Below, piece after piece: positions 49,656 through 61,925 of a DNA stretch of 64,000 nt. A program made the position numbers and the translations under genes. Under the pieces are notes generated by a model that was not told where the DNA came from, searched no databases, and worked only from the letters and a program-made list of their open reading frames with translations. The first letter of the stretch is position 1; every line of letters begins with the position of its first letter. The DNA is from Lutjanus erythropterus. Lineage: Eukaryota > Chordata > Actinopteri > Lutjaniformes > Lutjanidae. The stretch covers positions 39,028,705 through 39,092,704 of the forward strand of contig CM034592.1 of NCBI GenBank assembly GCA_020091685.1, written 5' to 3'.

Positions 49656-51077
49656 ATTTACATAGATATTTTTAAAGCAAAGACGACAGGGGGAAAATAT
49701 GTGTTTTCAAAACTGTCTGTATAGTGTAGACAATGCCTTAAACTACTTAAATATATAACAGTCCCTCATGATAGTTCTGCAATTTATCTGAATTTATAGC
49801 AAAGTAGATATATTGTCATTCTGCATTATGTCCACCACGAATAAAGCTCTTATAATGATGTAAAACACTGCTAAATAATTTATACCAGAGAAAGAGAGAT
49901 ACTACCGTCAAAACTATTCCCTATGGTAACAGTCTTAAATAAGTGAAAACAAAAAGTTCTATGTCATATTTACAAATGCAGTAACATTACTTGTTTTTAT
50001 TATGTTTTGAGAAATGAAAGTGAGTTCCCCTGTGCTGCAGTTTATTTATCTACTGTGTTAATTAAAGGCAATCTCTGTGAATGATGAGCTTCCACAAGCT
50101 AAAGGTTAAGGTCAGTTTTATCTACTGTGTGCTCAGCCTCGGCTACTGTACAATAACTATGTATAACATCATTTGTGAAGGTGCACGTCTGGAATACCAA
50201 GTAGGGGGATTCGGTTTCTCACTTTCTTTATTCCAATCATGCTTTTGTTTCAAGTCTTTTGCTGATGAAGATTAATTTGCAGAGCATGGCGCTCTATCAA
50301 CCCCAGTGACACAAAGGGCAAAGATATAAACTAATTAAATACACCAGTGCAATTGATATTTCCCATGGATCAATGCGAGTGTGGGATCTGTTAATTAAAT
50401 CCGTGATAATGTTTACTTATCATAAACATTTCCCATGTTTGAACACAGCGAGATAGGGAGATAATCTTTGCTGTCTGACAGATTAATTTTAGGGCTAAGG
50501 GAAAAGCCTTCCAGCACATACTGAGTGATCGTCTCTTCTGTGAGGGGGAGGCTTCTATTGAATGTTTATATTAAAAGTGTTATCAAAGGAATTCTTTACT
50601 GAGTAGAAATACTTTAACAGCACAAAACAAAAAGATGACAGGCGCATATGAGCTCTTGTTATTTGAACAGATGCAACAAAATCAGTTAAAATAGGAACCA
50701 AGCGATCTGAATCCCTGGGCTAATGGAAGTAAAGCCCTCGCCGTCTCGCCTAAAGCCCGAGCAGCAGGGTGAATTTTGCACCCCCCACCCCCCTTCCTCG
50801 CTTGTCTCCTGTGTGGTATACATCGGTATGGCACAGGTTATCACACAGTGGATTAAGAAGGTGTGTCAGAGTGTGTGCCAGAACCTCCAAGCCGCACTCC
50901 ACTCATCTATTGATCCGTGTTGCGAGGGAAAAAGAGAAAGACCGGCACGCTTAGCAGTGTAACCACAGGCAACAGCCCCCTGCCTGCCCTGTGTTCCCTG
51001 CAGTGGGACTGATTGCTTGTCTCAATCATCCTTTCACCCCCCCTGCCTTCCCACCGCCAGCCCCCACCTACCCGTTT

Positions 51078-51099
51078 ACACACACACACACACACACAC
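51078..51099 (+). repeat. (CA)n microsatellite
   Basis: Eleven CA units in a C-rich stretch. Confidence 0.95.
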
Positions 51100-51999
51100 T
51101 CCCACACACCCTCGACATCTTTGCCCACATTCATTCCTCTGCTTCTGCCTCCAACGTCTCAGCAGCAATCTCTCATGATTTGACGGCCTCTTGTTCTTCT
51201 TGTGAGGGCCATCAAAGTCTGCAGCCTTAACCCTGTCTGAAAGGGCTGGGACTGCATGGTAGGAAGCAATTAATTCTGCAGTGAGAAAGTCCATTAATTA
51301 GGCAATGCTTCTGGCTATTTCGCGAAAACCCTTCAGAAACACTAGGGCCACTCGGAGAGGCATAAAAGATGCAGTGGCACACCAGGTTATTAATGGACCC
51401 TGGGGCTCCTGGCGAAGCACCACCGTGGGGTAATTCTCACTTTCTATTTCAAGGCCTCATAACTACACCACATGCACACACAGAGTGACAAATGCTGTTT
51501 ACTGGGAATGTGTCTTATCGGGGCTTGGCTGCCATATTATATCATGTAAAAGCCCGACTACCAGCTTCAACATCCTGCTGAAATGTGACGATCTCCAGTT
51601 AAACTTTTCTAAAAACCACCACCACACTGTGAAAGAGTTATACATGCGCATACATAAATCCATAGGAACTCTGTGGAGTCAACTAATCTTTTCTCATTAA
51701 CTTAACATAAATATTCAAGCTTTATTCAAGTTAATTAAACTTCAGATTTGTATTTGTTTTCACAACACTTCAAAACTTATAAACATGAGATCTTCTTGCT
51801 TGAAGAACTTGAAATGATGACTTGAATGAATGTATTCTACAGTTTATTCAACTCATTAAATTTAATTAAGAAACATGACCAGCATATTAGCAGACTTCCC
51901 AGCATGCACTGCTTGGGAGTTTAAACCCTCCTGAGACCCTCCTTTTTTCTATAGTTAACATATATGACAGGAACAGGCTTTGCGTCATGATTTGTTACA

Positions 52000-52620
52000 A
52001 TTTTTTGCACTGATATTACAGTTCTTGACAGTTTTTAGCATTGATATTAGGATGTCTATGAAGATTCTCAGGCATCCATGTCATGATATTTATACCTATG
52101 ATGACCAGTAACAAGCACTAATGTCAGGGTTCTTAACATTTTTTAGCATTGATGCTGAGGTTCCTGATGATATTCTCCATTCATATCAGGGTTCTTTACA
52201 ATTTTTGTATTGATATTAGGATTCTTGATGATTTTTTATCATTGATGTTGGGGTTCTTTATGATTTTGAGTATTGAAACTGGGGTTCTTTAATATTTTTA
52301 GCATGGACCTTGGGGTTCTGATGATGTTTAGCACAGATGTAAGGATTCTTGGTAATTTTCAGTATTAATATCAGGGTTCTACATGATTTTTTGGATTCAT
52401 ATCTGGGTTCCTTGTGATTTCTACCTCAGATATAGGGGTTCTTGACAACTTTTTGCCTTGTTATTGGGGTTCTTGACTTTGTTTTGCATTGATATCAGGT
52501 TTCTTTGCAATTTTATACATCGATATAGGAGTTATTTACAATTTTTAGCATTGATATTGGGGTTCTAGATAATTTTTAGCGTCAATATCAAAGTTCTTGA
52601 CAATTTTTAGCTCCGACATT
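52000..52620 (+). repeat. diverged tandem array with a strict 31-bp period
   Basis: The block GGGTTCTT (or GGATTCTT) recurs at about 52128, 52159, 52189, 52219, 52251, 52282, 52313, 52343, 52374, 52405, 52436, 52467, 52498, 52529, 52560 and 52592. The spacing is 31 bp, with 30 or 32 only occasionally. Two further copies lie at 52021 and 52051 before a break. The full unit reads roughly GGGTTCTTGACAATTTTTAG followed by CATTGATATTA. Individual units differ at many positions, so the array is old, yet length changes within units are rare. It lies in the 21 kb intron of arhgef17 and encodes nothing. Confidence 0.92.
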
Positions 52621-55600
52621 TCTGTGAAATGAAGAATTGACTCCTCAAAATGAGAAAATTTAAAAGGAAATCAAATTTGTTGGTAATGTTTTTTCAGTGT
52701 GACTGAACATTTGTTGGATCAACTTAATACCTTAAGTTTATTTAATATATTTTCTCAAGTACAACTGAATTAATATTAAGCTTATTTGACTCAAAAAGTT
52801 TGTTTTCAATCATTACAAATGCAGTCGACTGAAAAATTTACACGCAGCCCAGACACTAACTTGCTTAACTTAAAACAAATAGTTCATCTTCATAGTGCAA
52901 GCATGGGCTGCAAAATGTTATGCTCAAGGTGCAAAACGGGTTCAGAGAACCTCACAGCATTAACAAGGCATTGTTAATGGGCAATGCACTGATAGGACTT
53001 TAATACAGCATGCAGGACTGTCTCTAAAAGGCACTGATATTCACACATGTGGCTCAGAGAAGGCTGTGAAGTACAGCAGTGGGATATCGCTGTTTCCTCT
53101 AAATGGAGGTAACAGGATAAACACTGGTGTGAAGATGGGTCTGGGAAAATGAGTTTTGTGATGTCTAATCACTCACTAAATCATGCATGAGAACATTAGC
53201 TATTTGTGGTGTCCACCATTCAGGGACATTTCGGAGCCCGGCGCCCATTTCAAACTAAACAAGCCCATGGTTCGGTGCGTTTGAAATGCTGATTCGACTG
53301 TAGGTCTCCCCTGAGCACAGGGCAGGCCTGCCTCCGCCTGCAATGACGAGGAAGCCTCGGTGACAGTACGCCATCCGTGAAATTAAATCAACAACTCGCT
53401 TATTGTAATTACATTTGGTTAAATGGGAAGGCAAAGTGTGGGTGTAATACAATTAACATGTAATTGTCATCCTGACCAGGTTGGTGCTGATCTATTTCCC
53501 CAAGGGACTCAATGAAATCCATCACCCCGCCCTCATCTCAACCATTTGTTTTTAAATGAACGATTCGATGAGTACCAGCGTGTCACACTGCTGCTGTGGA
53601 AGTGCTATCATGAGTATGAGACGTGATCTAAATGCTGCAGCAAATAACTCGGATTTATACAGTTCTTCCTGACTTTTTAAAATCACAGTTGAGTTGTTCA
53701 CATATTCTGATAATGTTAACGTCACTGTACATTTTATTTATTCATTTATTTCAGGGTAAAATATTTTAAATATCACAGAGATTTAAAAATGACAAATCTT
53801 GAAAAAAGCAGAAATAGGGACCTCTGAAGCAGCTTGAGGGGCCTCAGCGGAGGCAAAACATTTCCATATTCTGGAACCGTCCCAAATTTTTTTTAATTTG
53901 AGAAAGGATTCACACATTTTTAAGAGGGGTATCCAAGACTAAAATACCGTCGAATTTGGAGACCTTTCAACAGGGCCATTTTTTTATTTTGAAACCGAGG
54001 AGCAATAAAACCTCCTGCAGGCCGTTTTGGTGGCAAGTAAAAAAAATCAATCACTTGCAAGTGGCTAAATCCAATATCACCTACACGGAAGATTGGCATG
54101 GAATGATTCTGGGAATACTTAAAAACAGAAAAGTTGACTTATTCTTTGAGGATCCAAAAAGAAAAATTGAACCAAATTTAGAAAGAAAATGGCATATGGG
54201 GGACAGTTTGACGACAGATTACAGTACCAAAGTGATTTAGCTTGCAGTGTTACCTGATGGATAGATAGCGGTTAACTAGCTTACTTGTTGTTAAGGGGGG
54301 CTAATTTCTTTCCACTGTTATCTGTACCTGGCATTAGCTAGTTAGCTCAATTAGAGCTGAAAAGAAAACCACCTCTGTATTGTATTCCCTGTCTAACTGC
54401 CCATCGTCTGTCTTGTCACCAGCCCTGTTATCTGGAACATCCCAAAAATAAAATTTATAAAAATAAATAACAGATCATGTGTATTTAGAACCAGATACGG
54501 GCTGTCACACATTACTTCACAGTTACAGTTTGACATTAAAAAAGGAGAAAGTTGAGGCAGAGAAATGTGCTGTATGTTATACACACACCTGCATTCACTA
54601 CTCAACCTGTAAAATTCTCTGCTGCAGGCAGCGTTTTTATACACATAAAACAACTTTTCTGAGCATGAATAAGACACGCAGTTCTCTTTCAGTGCCCTGC
54701 TCTGACTAAATTATTTTTCAACAATATAGCTGATTATACATAACATAATAATGATATAGGCTAAAGATAAAAACCTCGGGTCAAGCTTCCGCCCCCGCAC
54801 AGAAGAGAGGAGATGTAAAAAAAAAAAAAAATGCAGCTCATTTGCTTCATGTGTCTAATAAAAGTTTTGTCACTCAGTTCAAGTAACAAAGCTGCTTTTT
54901 TTTTGCATGTTTATAACCTTTATGCTCAGTTTATGAGGCTATGTGTGATTGTGGACGTGGAGGACTGACGTTGCGTGGGCTGTCGACTAAGAATACATGT
55001 ATAAAGTCATATATGCCACTTGAGAGGGAGGTAAACATGAAAGGATCTTGGATACACAATAAAGTACAACCCGTTTCTTTCTACCTTTCAAGTTCTAAAC
55101 CAATCAATGCTACCTCTCTCACTCTGTATTGTTGTGGTTAGTGAGGATTGCAGGGACTTTAAAACTGCAGAGATATACGATATATGATACTATACATGAT
55201 CCATGATATGAGAGTTACTACAATTGCATCTTGGCAAAAGAGAGAAGATTGCGTGAAACATGAAACCCGGCATCTAAAGATTAAATGTCAAGGGGTTTAA
55301 AGTCTCCGGCGTGTATCAAAGTGTTTAATATAAATTCCATGCTTTGTAAATATATAATCATACTATAAAAGAAAATGCACTTAAATTTAGTATGAATGTT
55401 TCCAGATAATTCGAGGAAACACCATACACTTGTTTACACACTTACTGTCAATCATTTTAACAGACAATGAGTGAATCAATATCTGAGTAAAAGATTCTCT
55501 TCTGGTTGAAAGATGCTCTTTATTCTCTCGGCAGCCCCACTGCACAAATCTGAGTCTTGAGCTTGATGTATAGAAATCATCTAATTGTTTGATGTCTTGA

Positions 55601-55852
55601 CTGCAGCAGGGGGTTCTCTGTAATCTAACCCCTCCCTCTTTACTCCACTTGCTCTAAAAAGTCTCTGTATTTCACTCAGCTTCGTATTTTATTTCATGTC
55701 CTTTGCTCGGCTATTTTATTACCTTTCTTTGCACGTCGGCTACTTGTCGCGCTGCTGACGGAGGGATCGAAGCTCATTTTACTGTTTCTCTCATGGTAAC
55801 TTGTCCTGGACAGCAGTGTTGGCTAAATTCCTAAAATTTTGCAGCCTCTGAT

Positions 55853-57745
55853 ATAGGGATGGGAACTGATAAGATTTTATTGTTACCTGTGTCAATATAG
55901 ATTCTGCTTATTGGTCAGACTCTTTATAGATTCCCTTATTGAGCCCTGATCAATTTTAGTCAAGCTGGATGTAGCCTGAGAGCGAACTGCAGCAACAGTC
56001 TGCCTGTCATCATCTAAAATGGATGTAATAAGAGAATATTTGTACAGCATTTCTTTTCATTTAGAATTTCTAAGTTGAAGAAAGATCAGACTTACAGGAG
56101 TTTTAAAATCTTAACCGATTTTGAAATCTGGTTGCATCATGTGCATGAGCAGAAACTTCATAGATTTTCTTCATACACATACACACACACACACACTACA
56201 AAATTGGAAAATAATTGTGCATCACACACTACAGGATATTATTAAGACTATCGTGCCAGAGGGAGCGCGATCTTACGTGACCTCTTGGGGAAGCAGATAT
56301 AAACAAAGTGGAGGCTAACGTGGTGCAACAGCTTGCTGGAGTAACGCTTTGCAGTGAGAAAAAAAGGCAGATGGATTTAAGAGTCTGGGCGAGGAAATGT
56401 TTGGAAGGTGTGGCCAACCAACTGTCTGTTTTAATATCTTCAGCAGTAGCAGCCTAGCTAGTGTTAGCATCAAGGGCACAACATCGTCAGCTGCTCAGCT
56501 GCTCTTGTGTCCAAGTCGATTTGTCTGTCTGATTGAGTATTATCGTCACGCTCTGAAAATGCTGACGTAATCATCCAGTTCTTTACTCGGAAATATCAAA
56601 CATGAAAATTATCAGGGTATCCCAGATGAGTCTTCGAGCAGACAGGAGGTTTAAGATTGAATCTGTAAACCCCTCAAATTACCTGATAATCTGGGCTGAA
56701 CTTCGTTACTGACCGAGGGCAGTGACCTGATTTCTCCCTTCGATTCTCAGGAGGGGTGAATCTGAGGTACATCAGCCCAATCCGGCTGTGGTCCGGGCCC
56801 AGCTTAAGCCTGCCTGCATGGTGCTAATGTTATTATAACACAGGATATTTATTGGATGTGCCGCTTGGTTGGGAGGCAATCTCAAATAAATGACATTCCT
56901 GAAATTTGAGCATGTTGCATGGAGAGATATTTAGGCATATTGTTGCTGTTATCACCTTTAATTGAAATCATCATTTTACAGACACTACAACTAGTACTGT
57001 TGTCATCTTTATCCATGAAATGAAGCTACTCTTTGGACCGTTTCTTCCTCTCCATTATGACGCCTTTTTATAAGTTTCCAGCAGTGTAGCAGCATGAGTT
57101 TGACGTCATTGTTTTGCAGTGCGCTTGGGTACAGATCCTGGAGGGAATGAGTGCGGTTGCATTTTGCATCTCAAACCCAGTTAACTACTTTTTTCTTACT
57201 TCCCCAAAGTGTGAAGGACAGTAAAAGAGGATATCGGTGGCTTCAGGCCATCCACAGGGAGGATGAAAAGGGTAAACTGCGAGACTGGGCTGGTCAATAC
57301 ATGTAGTGTACATCTGTGGCAAATACGTCATCACAGGTTAGTTAATGATGTTACTCAGTAAATGACGTGTACCGATTGTGTCTGTGGATCGAAGTGAGTC
57401 AGAAAAGAGTCTTAGCGATGGTGTAAATACAGTTTTTACTATGAAAAAAAGATGGTCCTACCATAAAACAGCTGGTTTTTGAATGGAGTTTGGTTTAACA
57501 GCCTGTCCACAGACAGAGAGCAGAGGGTATTTTAACGATAGTAATTCACATTAATTGAGTTGACCTACCTTCTAACCCTAAGTCATAATAAGATCTGCAC
57601 CCTTGGCAATGTGCAACTGTCAGAAAAACGTGCCAGCATTGATAAAAGGAATTGATAAGCTCAGAGGCATTAGATTGTAATGGATCGATTCAGATCAGAT
57701 TCTCAGCGGTTCTGATTCTTGATTCCTGTCTCTACTTAGATGCGT
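55853..57745. mobile_element. possible 1.9 kb element with GGGATGGGAA-type ends
   Basis: The left end ATAGGGATGGGAACTGATAA then GATTTTATTGTTACC resembles known fish element ends. On the minus strand the right end reads GTAGAGACAGGAATCAAGAA, with AGAACCGCTGAGAATC following. This is a weak inverted match. Interior motifs TTATAGATTCCCTTATTGAG and AAAAGGAATTGATAAGC support related material at both ends. No transposase frame is visible; ends and unity of the element are uncertain. Confidence 0.4.
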
Positions 57746-58654
57746 CAGTTTCCCCTGATCAACGGACGGACTGCAAATTTTTCAGAAAGGCAAAGATTTC
57801 ACATTGATCTTAACACACAGGAATATCATGTCTGCGACAAGCGCTCAAGGCTACAAGGTAGTAGTAGGATAGCATGACAAAGACAGATTGGTGCTGACAG
57901 TTGTGTCATTACAGAGTCAGTCAACGTGAGAGTGAAAGCAATGCGCAATATTTACATTTTGATAGCATTCCATCTTTTGTCTTCAGGGTGTTCAGGCTGC
58001 GTTTTCCACAGGTGTAAGATCCTAAGAAAGCGAGTAAATTTAATAAATGTTTATTTGGTGTTTTCTTTCCAAGTGAATGGCAAATAAATTAGAATGACAT
58101 GCTTGTGATCCTCCGCTGTTTATTTTATCCTCCGCGACTCGTGCTTGATATTCATGGTCTCCGTAAACCTGAATGCAGCACGGAGGCTCCTGGTCCGTGT
58201 GACAGCTATGGATAACTTGCATGATTTGGCTTTGAATATCGCCCATGTCCACACAGTGGCCATAAGAGAGGCGAGCTGCATGCTATAACTATGCCACCGT
58301 CCTCATCAGTACGCCTGCTGTGATGCTGATAAAGGTGTGAGCAACAAGGGAAGGCTGGGGATGCTGCGCTTCACTGCAGCCACAGCATCCTTTGCACTCA
58401 CCCTGATGTTTTTGATGCCACTCTGACACAAACCATATACAGCAAGCTCTACTTGAGAGGCTACAGATGCATTGCGTGCTTCATGCACCTCCATACCCCC
58501 ACTGAGAGAGGAAATCCACTGTGTCCGTGTGTTTTCTGTTTTTATTGGAATGTGCCAGGATGAAGAATCTCAAGATGCAGCAGAGGAAAACTTCTGTGGA
58601 CTGAAAACCTCTTGAACACAGTTCAGCCTGAGTGTCTGACCCGCTCAGATGCTG

Positions 58655-59605
58655 ACTAGAACCATACATGGTTCTTTGGCTCGTTCCCATAGGAGAATCT
58701 GTTTTGGTTCCTGTTAGCACTTTCTGTAAAGGTTCCATTTGGACGCTTTTCAGAGAGTTTTACCTTAGAATCCAACATGAAGGGTTAGAACTAGAACCAT
58801 CTCTGAAAGGCTTTACCCAGAACCCCTATGGAGAGGTTCTACAGAGAACCCTTCTATGGTGCAATGGTTCCACCCAGAACCCTCTCTGGAGGTTCTACCC
58901 AGAATCTTTCCACCTTCTCAGGCTGCCAAAAGGAACCCAAGAATCTTTTTATATTCTAAGTGTTTTATCAAGAATCCACCCAAGGGGTCTATTGTTATAT
59001 TCTGTATGTTTTAATCTAGAACAATGTCAGGGGGTTTTACCAAAAAGCTTTTTATATTCCAATGGTTTTAGAACACACTAGGAGGTTCTACCAAGAACCT
59101 TTTCTATATCAAGAGCACACCCACAGAACACACTCTATTGTCAAACTATGTATGTTTCAAGGGTTTTACCTAGAACACACCTATCAGGTTCTACTGAGAA
59201 CCTTTGTATAATCCAATGGTTTCATCTAGAACCCATGGAGGGGTTCTACCAAGAATGTTGTAATATTCCAAGGATTTTATCTAGAATGAACTGAGAGTGT
59301 CTACAGAGAACCGTGTAATGTTCCAAACACAAACACTGTGAGACTTTTACAGAAAAAAACTTTATATTCCAAGGATTTTATCTAGAACCCATCTGGGGGG
59401 TTCTGCCCTTGACAAACCCTTGATAGAAGAGTTCTTCAAGGATTCAGACAATCCTTAAAGAACTGTTCCCTCCTTGGGTGAAAAGGGTTCTTCATGGAAT
59501 CCTCAGTCTTACAAAGAACCCTTGACAAAATCTTTGTTCAAAAAAGGTTCTTCAGAGGCAAATCAGTCTGAATAGAAACTTAAGGAAGAACCATTTTGGA
59601 ACCCT
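58655..59605 (+). repeat. irregular AGAACC / GGTTCT hairpin array
   Basis: Dozens of GGTTCT, GGTTTTA and AGAACC blocks occur, mostly paired as GGTTCTACC-AGAACC, for example near 58862-58910, 59083-59100, 59186-59202 and 59234-59250. Spacing is irregular, mostly 50-100 bp. Each pair is a small inverted repeat able to form a stem. I recognise this style of array from other teleosts. The right end ACCATTTTGGAACCCTTATT then TGTAAGAGTGTA resembles a transposon terminus. A 137-codon frame at 58668-59081 is a translation of the array (repeating NP-G and F-Q-like segments) and is not a gene. Confidence 0.8.
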
Positions 59606-60654
59606 TATTTGTAAGAGTGTATGGTTGGTTATTAAAGACACTGACAGAGACATCTCTGGCCACTCATATAAGCAAGACATTTAATTGGTCCTCTAATCTA
59701 CCAATAACTTCCTCTGAAATCTTAAATGTTTCTCGCTGACGCTCACAGCAAAGGCCTCTGGGATATAGGAAGCCACAACAATACGATGGGAGCTACACAC
59801 AAGTGCAGCGTGTTGAGAGACATACTGCATGCACAACAAACCCAGAATAAAGTGTGTGTGACAAGGAAGAGAGCTCAAGGCGACGCGGGGAGTAGGAGAG
59901 GATGGGTAAAAGAGGACTGGGGTGGTGAGTGGGTTGAATATGCGTGCCATCATGGCCAAATAAGCAGATTAATGTCCTCGGTAGTCCCGTCTCTGTTTTT
60001 GCCACTGGATGACAGCACGCATTGATGAAGCCCAGAGAGGAAGACCTCCTATACGACGGCGTGGTCAGACTGCATAGTAGGCTTAGGCCCGGGCAGAGGA
60101 AGGCAGGGGTTGGGAGGGAAGAGGTTAGGGAAGATAAAAAAAAAAACAGAACTGTGCTGCTCCCTGCTGGGCAGGGTCTGGCCTTTCTCTTCCTTCATGA
60201 ATGTTGACCACTGCTGAGTCTCTACAACCAGTGAAATTTCAAAGAGGGAGACTCAGGCTTACAAATAATTGGTAATAATTCAAATGACCTAGTAGACATG
60301 GTTTGTAGTCTCAAGTCCTCATATGGCAATAAAATCTTTCCTAAATGATGCTTAAATGTTTATTTTCACGATACATACCTGGCATTTTAGAACAGGTGAT
60401 TAATTTGACATTGTTCAAATAGTTTGCCTCTCTTCTCAGCATGTAAACTTCTGATGACCCAGTTGAGAGTTGCGTTTTTTCTCTGATTATATAAGTGGGA
60501 ACACCAGTTGTGCACTTAGCCAATAGAGCGAAGCAAACACTGATGGTGTGTCTGAGCCCCTGACTTAAAACATTGTTATTACATTTCATTGCATTACATC
60601 ATCCTGTTTAAATAAAAAATGACATAGTAATCCTTTCTGTGTGGTGTGTGTACG

Positions 60655-60687
60655 CCTGTGTGTGTGTGTGAGTGTGTGTGCTTGTGC
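60655..60687 (+). repeat. (GT)n microsatellite directly behind the splice donor
   Basis: GTGTGTGTGTGAGTGTGTGTG and CTTGTGCTTAC lead up to the donor. On the transcript strand the intron starts GTAAGCACAAGCACACACAC, so the CA-rich tract begins five bases after GTAAG. Confidence 0.95.
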
Positions 60688-60691
60688 TTAC

Positions 60692-60792
60692 GTAGTGCAA
60701 TCTTGGCCAAGTGCAGACGGTTGACCCAGGAGATCTTACTAAGGGGGTTTGGAGTGTTGAGGACCACCATGAAACTGACAGGACGCCCCGAC
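60692..60792 (-). CDS. arhgef17: arhgef17 exon, end of PH-like domain
   Basis: This 101-bp internal exon starts after the acceptor TTTGTTCTCCTCCAG and ends before the donor GTAAGC. One leading base completes a codon from the upstream exon, 33 full codons follow, and the last base C begins an Arg codon finished by the next exon. The peptide contains [13 protein letters not shown] followed by [13 protein letters not shown]. This is the final strand and C-terminal alpha-helix of the PH-like domain in the ARHGEF10/ARHGEF17 group, with the conserved Trp of the PH helix in the SWVNRLHL segment. The match to mammalian ARHGEF17 is nearly exact, which fixes gene and strand. Directly behind the donor lies a CA-repeat tract in transcript sense. 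The upstream exon is beyond 64000. Confidence 0.95.
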
Positions 60793-61849
60793 CTGGAGGA
60801 GAACAAACACACACACATTGATACCGACGTTGAATTTTAACCAGTTTGCCACAAAGTCTCCACCAAACAACAGATTTTGTCAAATTCCATAGTTTTATAA
60901 GTAAAAACAGTTGACATGTTGCTGAGATCAGCATCACCAGGTCATTTCTGTCGTTTTCAAATAATATGAGTGGAGCCCCGTGTGGAATTTTAAAAGCTTT
61001 AGAAAAAACATAATGTGTATGAATGTTTGTTAGTCTGCATAACATAACAGCCTGTCAAAATAAATAGAAGTCTCTAAACTAACTGTGAGTGTGGGTTTGA
61101 TTTAAGCTACTTTTGGAGCAGCATTTCAGACTCCGGTTAACTGGGGAAGGCTGGTGCAACTGGGGACAAAAGCTGTGTCCCAAACTGGAAAAACGCAGAT
61201 TTTTTGGTCAGTGGTCAAGGCCAGGTTTGGGTTAATGGAAGGTTTAGGACTAGACAAGTATTGGTTAAGGTTAGGATTAGGGTAAGTCCACAGGAAATCA
61301 ATGCAAGTCTATGTAATACCTCCAAAAATCACATAAGTAAACAAGTAAACCAATAATGTTAACATAAATAAATTTAAATGTTTTAGCAATTACTCATCCT
61401 CCTGCAGCAGGAAGGAAAACCGAGGCATCAAGCTGAGAACAATAATACCAATATCATGTTCTTTACTACTTTTTCAACATTATGTGCAATAATACTTCTC
61501 AATATCATGGGAAATATGTTTCTGTTCATGTATGTCATGTTTTGACATCATGTGTTATTACTTTTCGTTATTATTAAATAAAATATTTCTTTTAATATCA
61601 TGACATATTTTTACATTCTTTATCTGGTGTAATATAACTTTTATTACTCTCAATATCATTTCCAATATTACTTTTTTATGTAATTGCTACTACTTCTTTT
61701 TCTATTTTAGTTTACCTTTTCACTTAACTTACTTCTATTGATATTCTATTAAGCACTGTTTCTTTGCATTTACTTCGTGCATTTGTTTTCTTCTACACTT
61801 TAGATTTTACACTCATGTCATATTTGATACTCTATCGTTGTTATTCTTA

Positions 61850-61925
61850 CGTTAATGTAATTTTTGGAACAATCTAGCACAAAAATTACCTTTGGGTTTA
61901 ATAAAGGTCTGTCTTATCTTATCGT
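61850..61925 (+). mobile_element. non-LTR retroelement 3'-tail-like sequence
   Basis: CCTTTGGGTTTAATAAAGG is followed by TCTGTCTTATCTTATCG, resembling the 'GGATTAATAAAG-(TCTT)n' 3' ends of fish LINEs. The 61400-61850 sequence upstream is AT-rich and may be its 3' untranslated part; no coding remnant is seen. Confidence 0.5.

Larger units (their letters stand above)
39652..60691 (-). other. arhgef17 intron, 21 kb
   Basis: This intron separates the PH-end exon from the FWYP exon. It contains the LINE remnant, large teleost repeat, poly-A/AAG tract, CA repeat, 31-bp array and AGAACC array listed separately. The stretches 41190-43880, 44945-45780, 47815-49440, 49655-52000, 52620-55850 and 59620-60600 show no gene or classified element. 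The 94-codon frame at 53956-54240 is open end to end but has no recognisable motif. Confidence 0.65.

Noticed and set aside
53956-54240. 94-codon plus-strand frame rich in Lys
   Set aside because: It is complete from ATG to stop, but has no motif and AT-rich composition like the surrounding intron. It might be a fragment of an unknown element; not enough to call.
58668-59081. 137-codon plus-strand frame
   Set aside because: It is a translation of the AGAACC/GGTTCT array.
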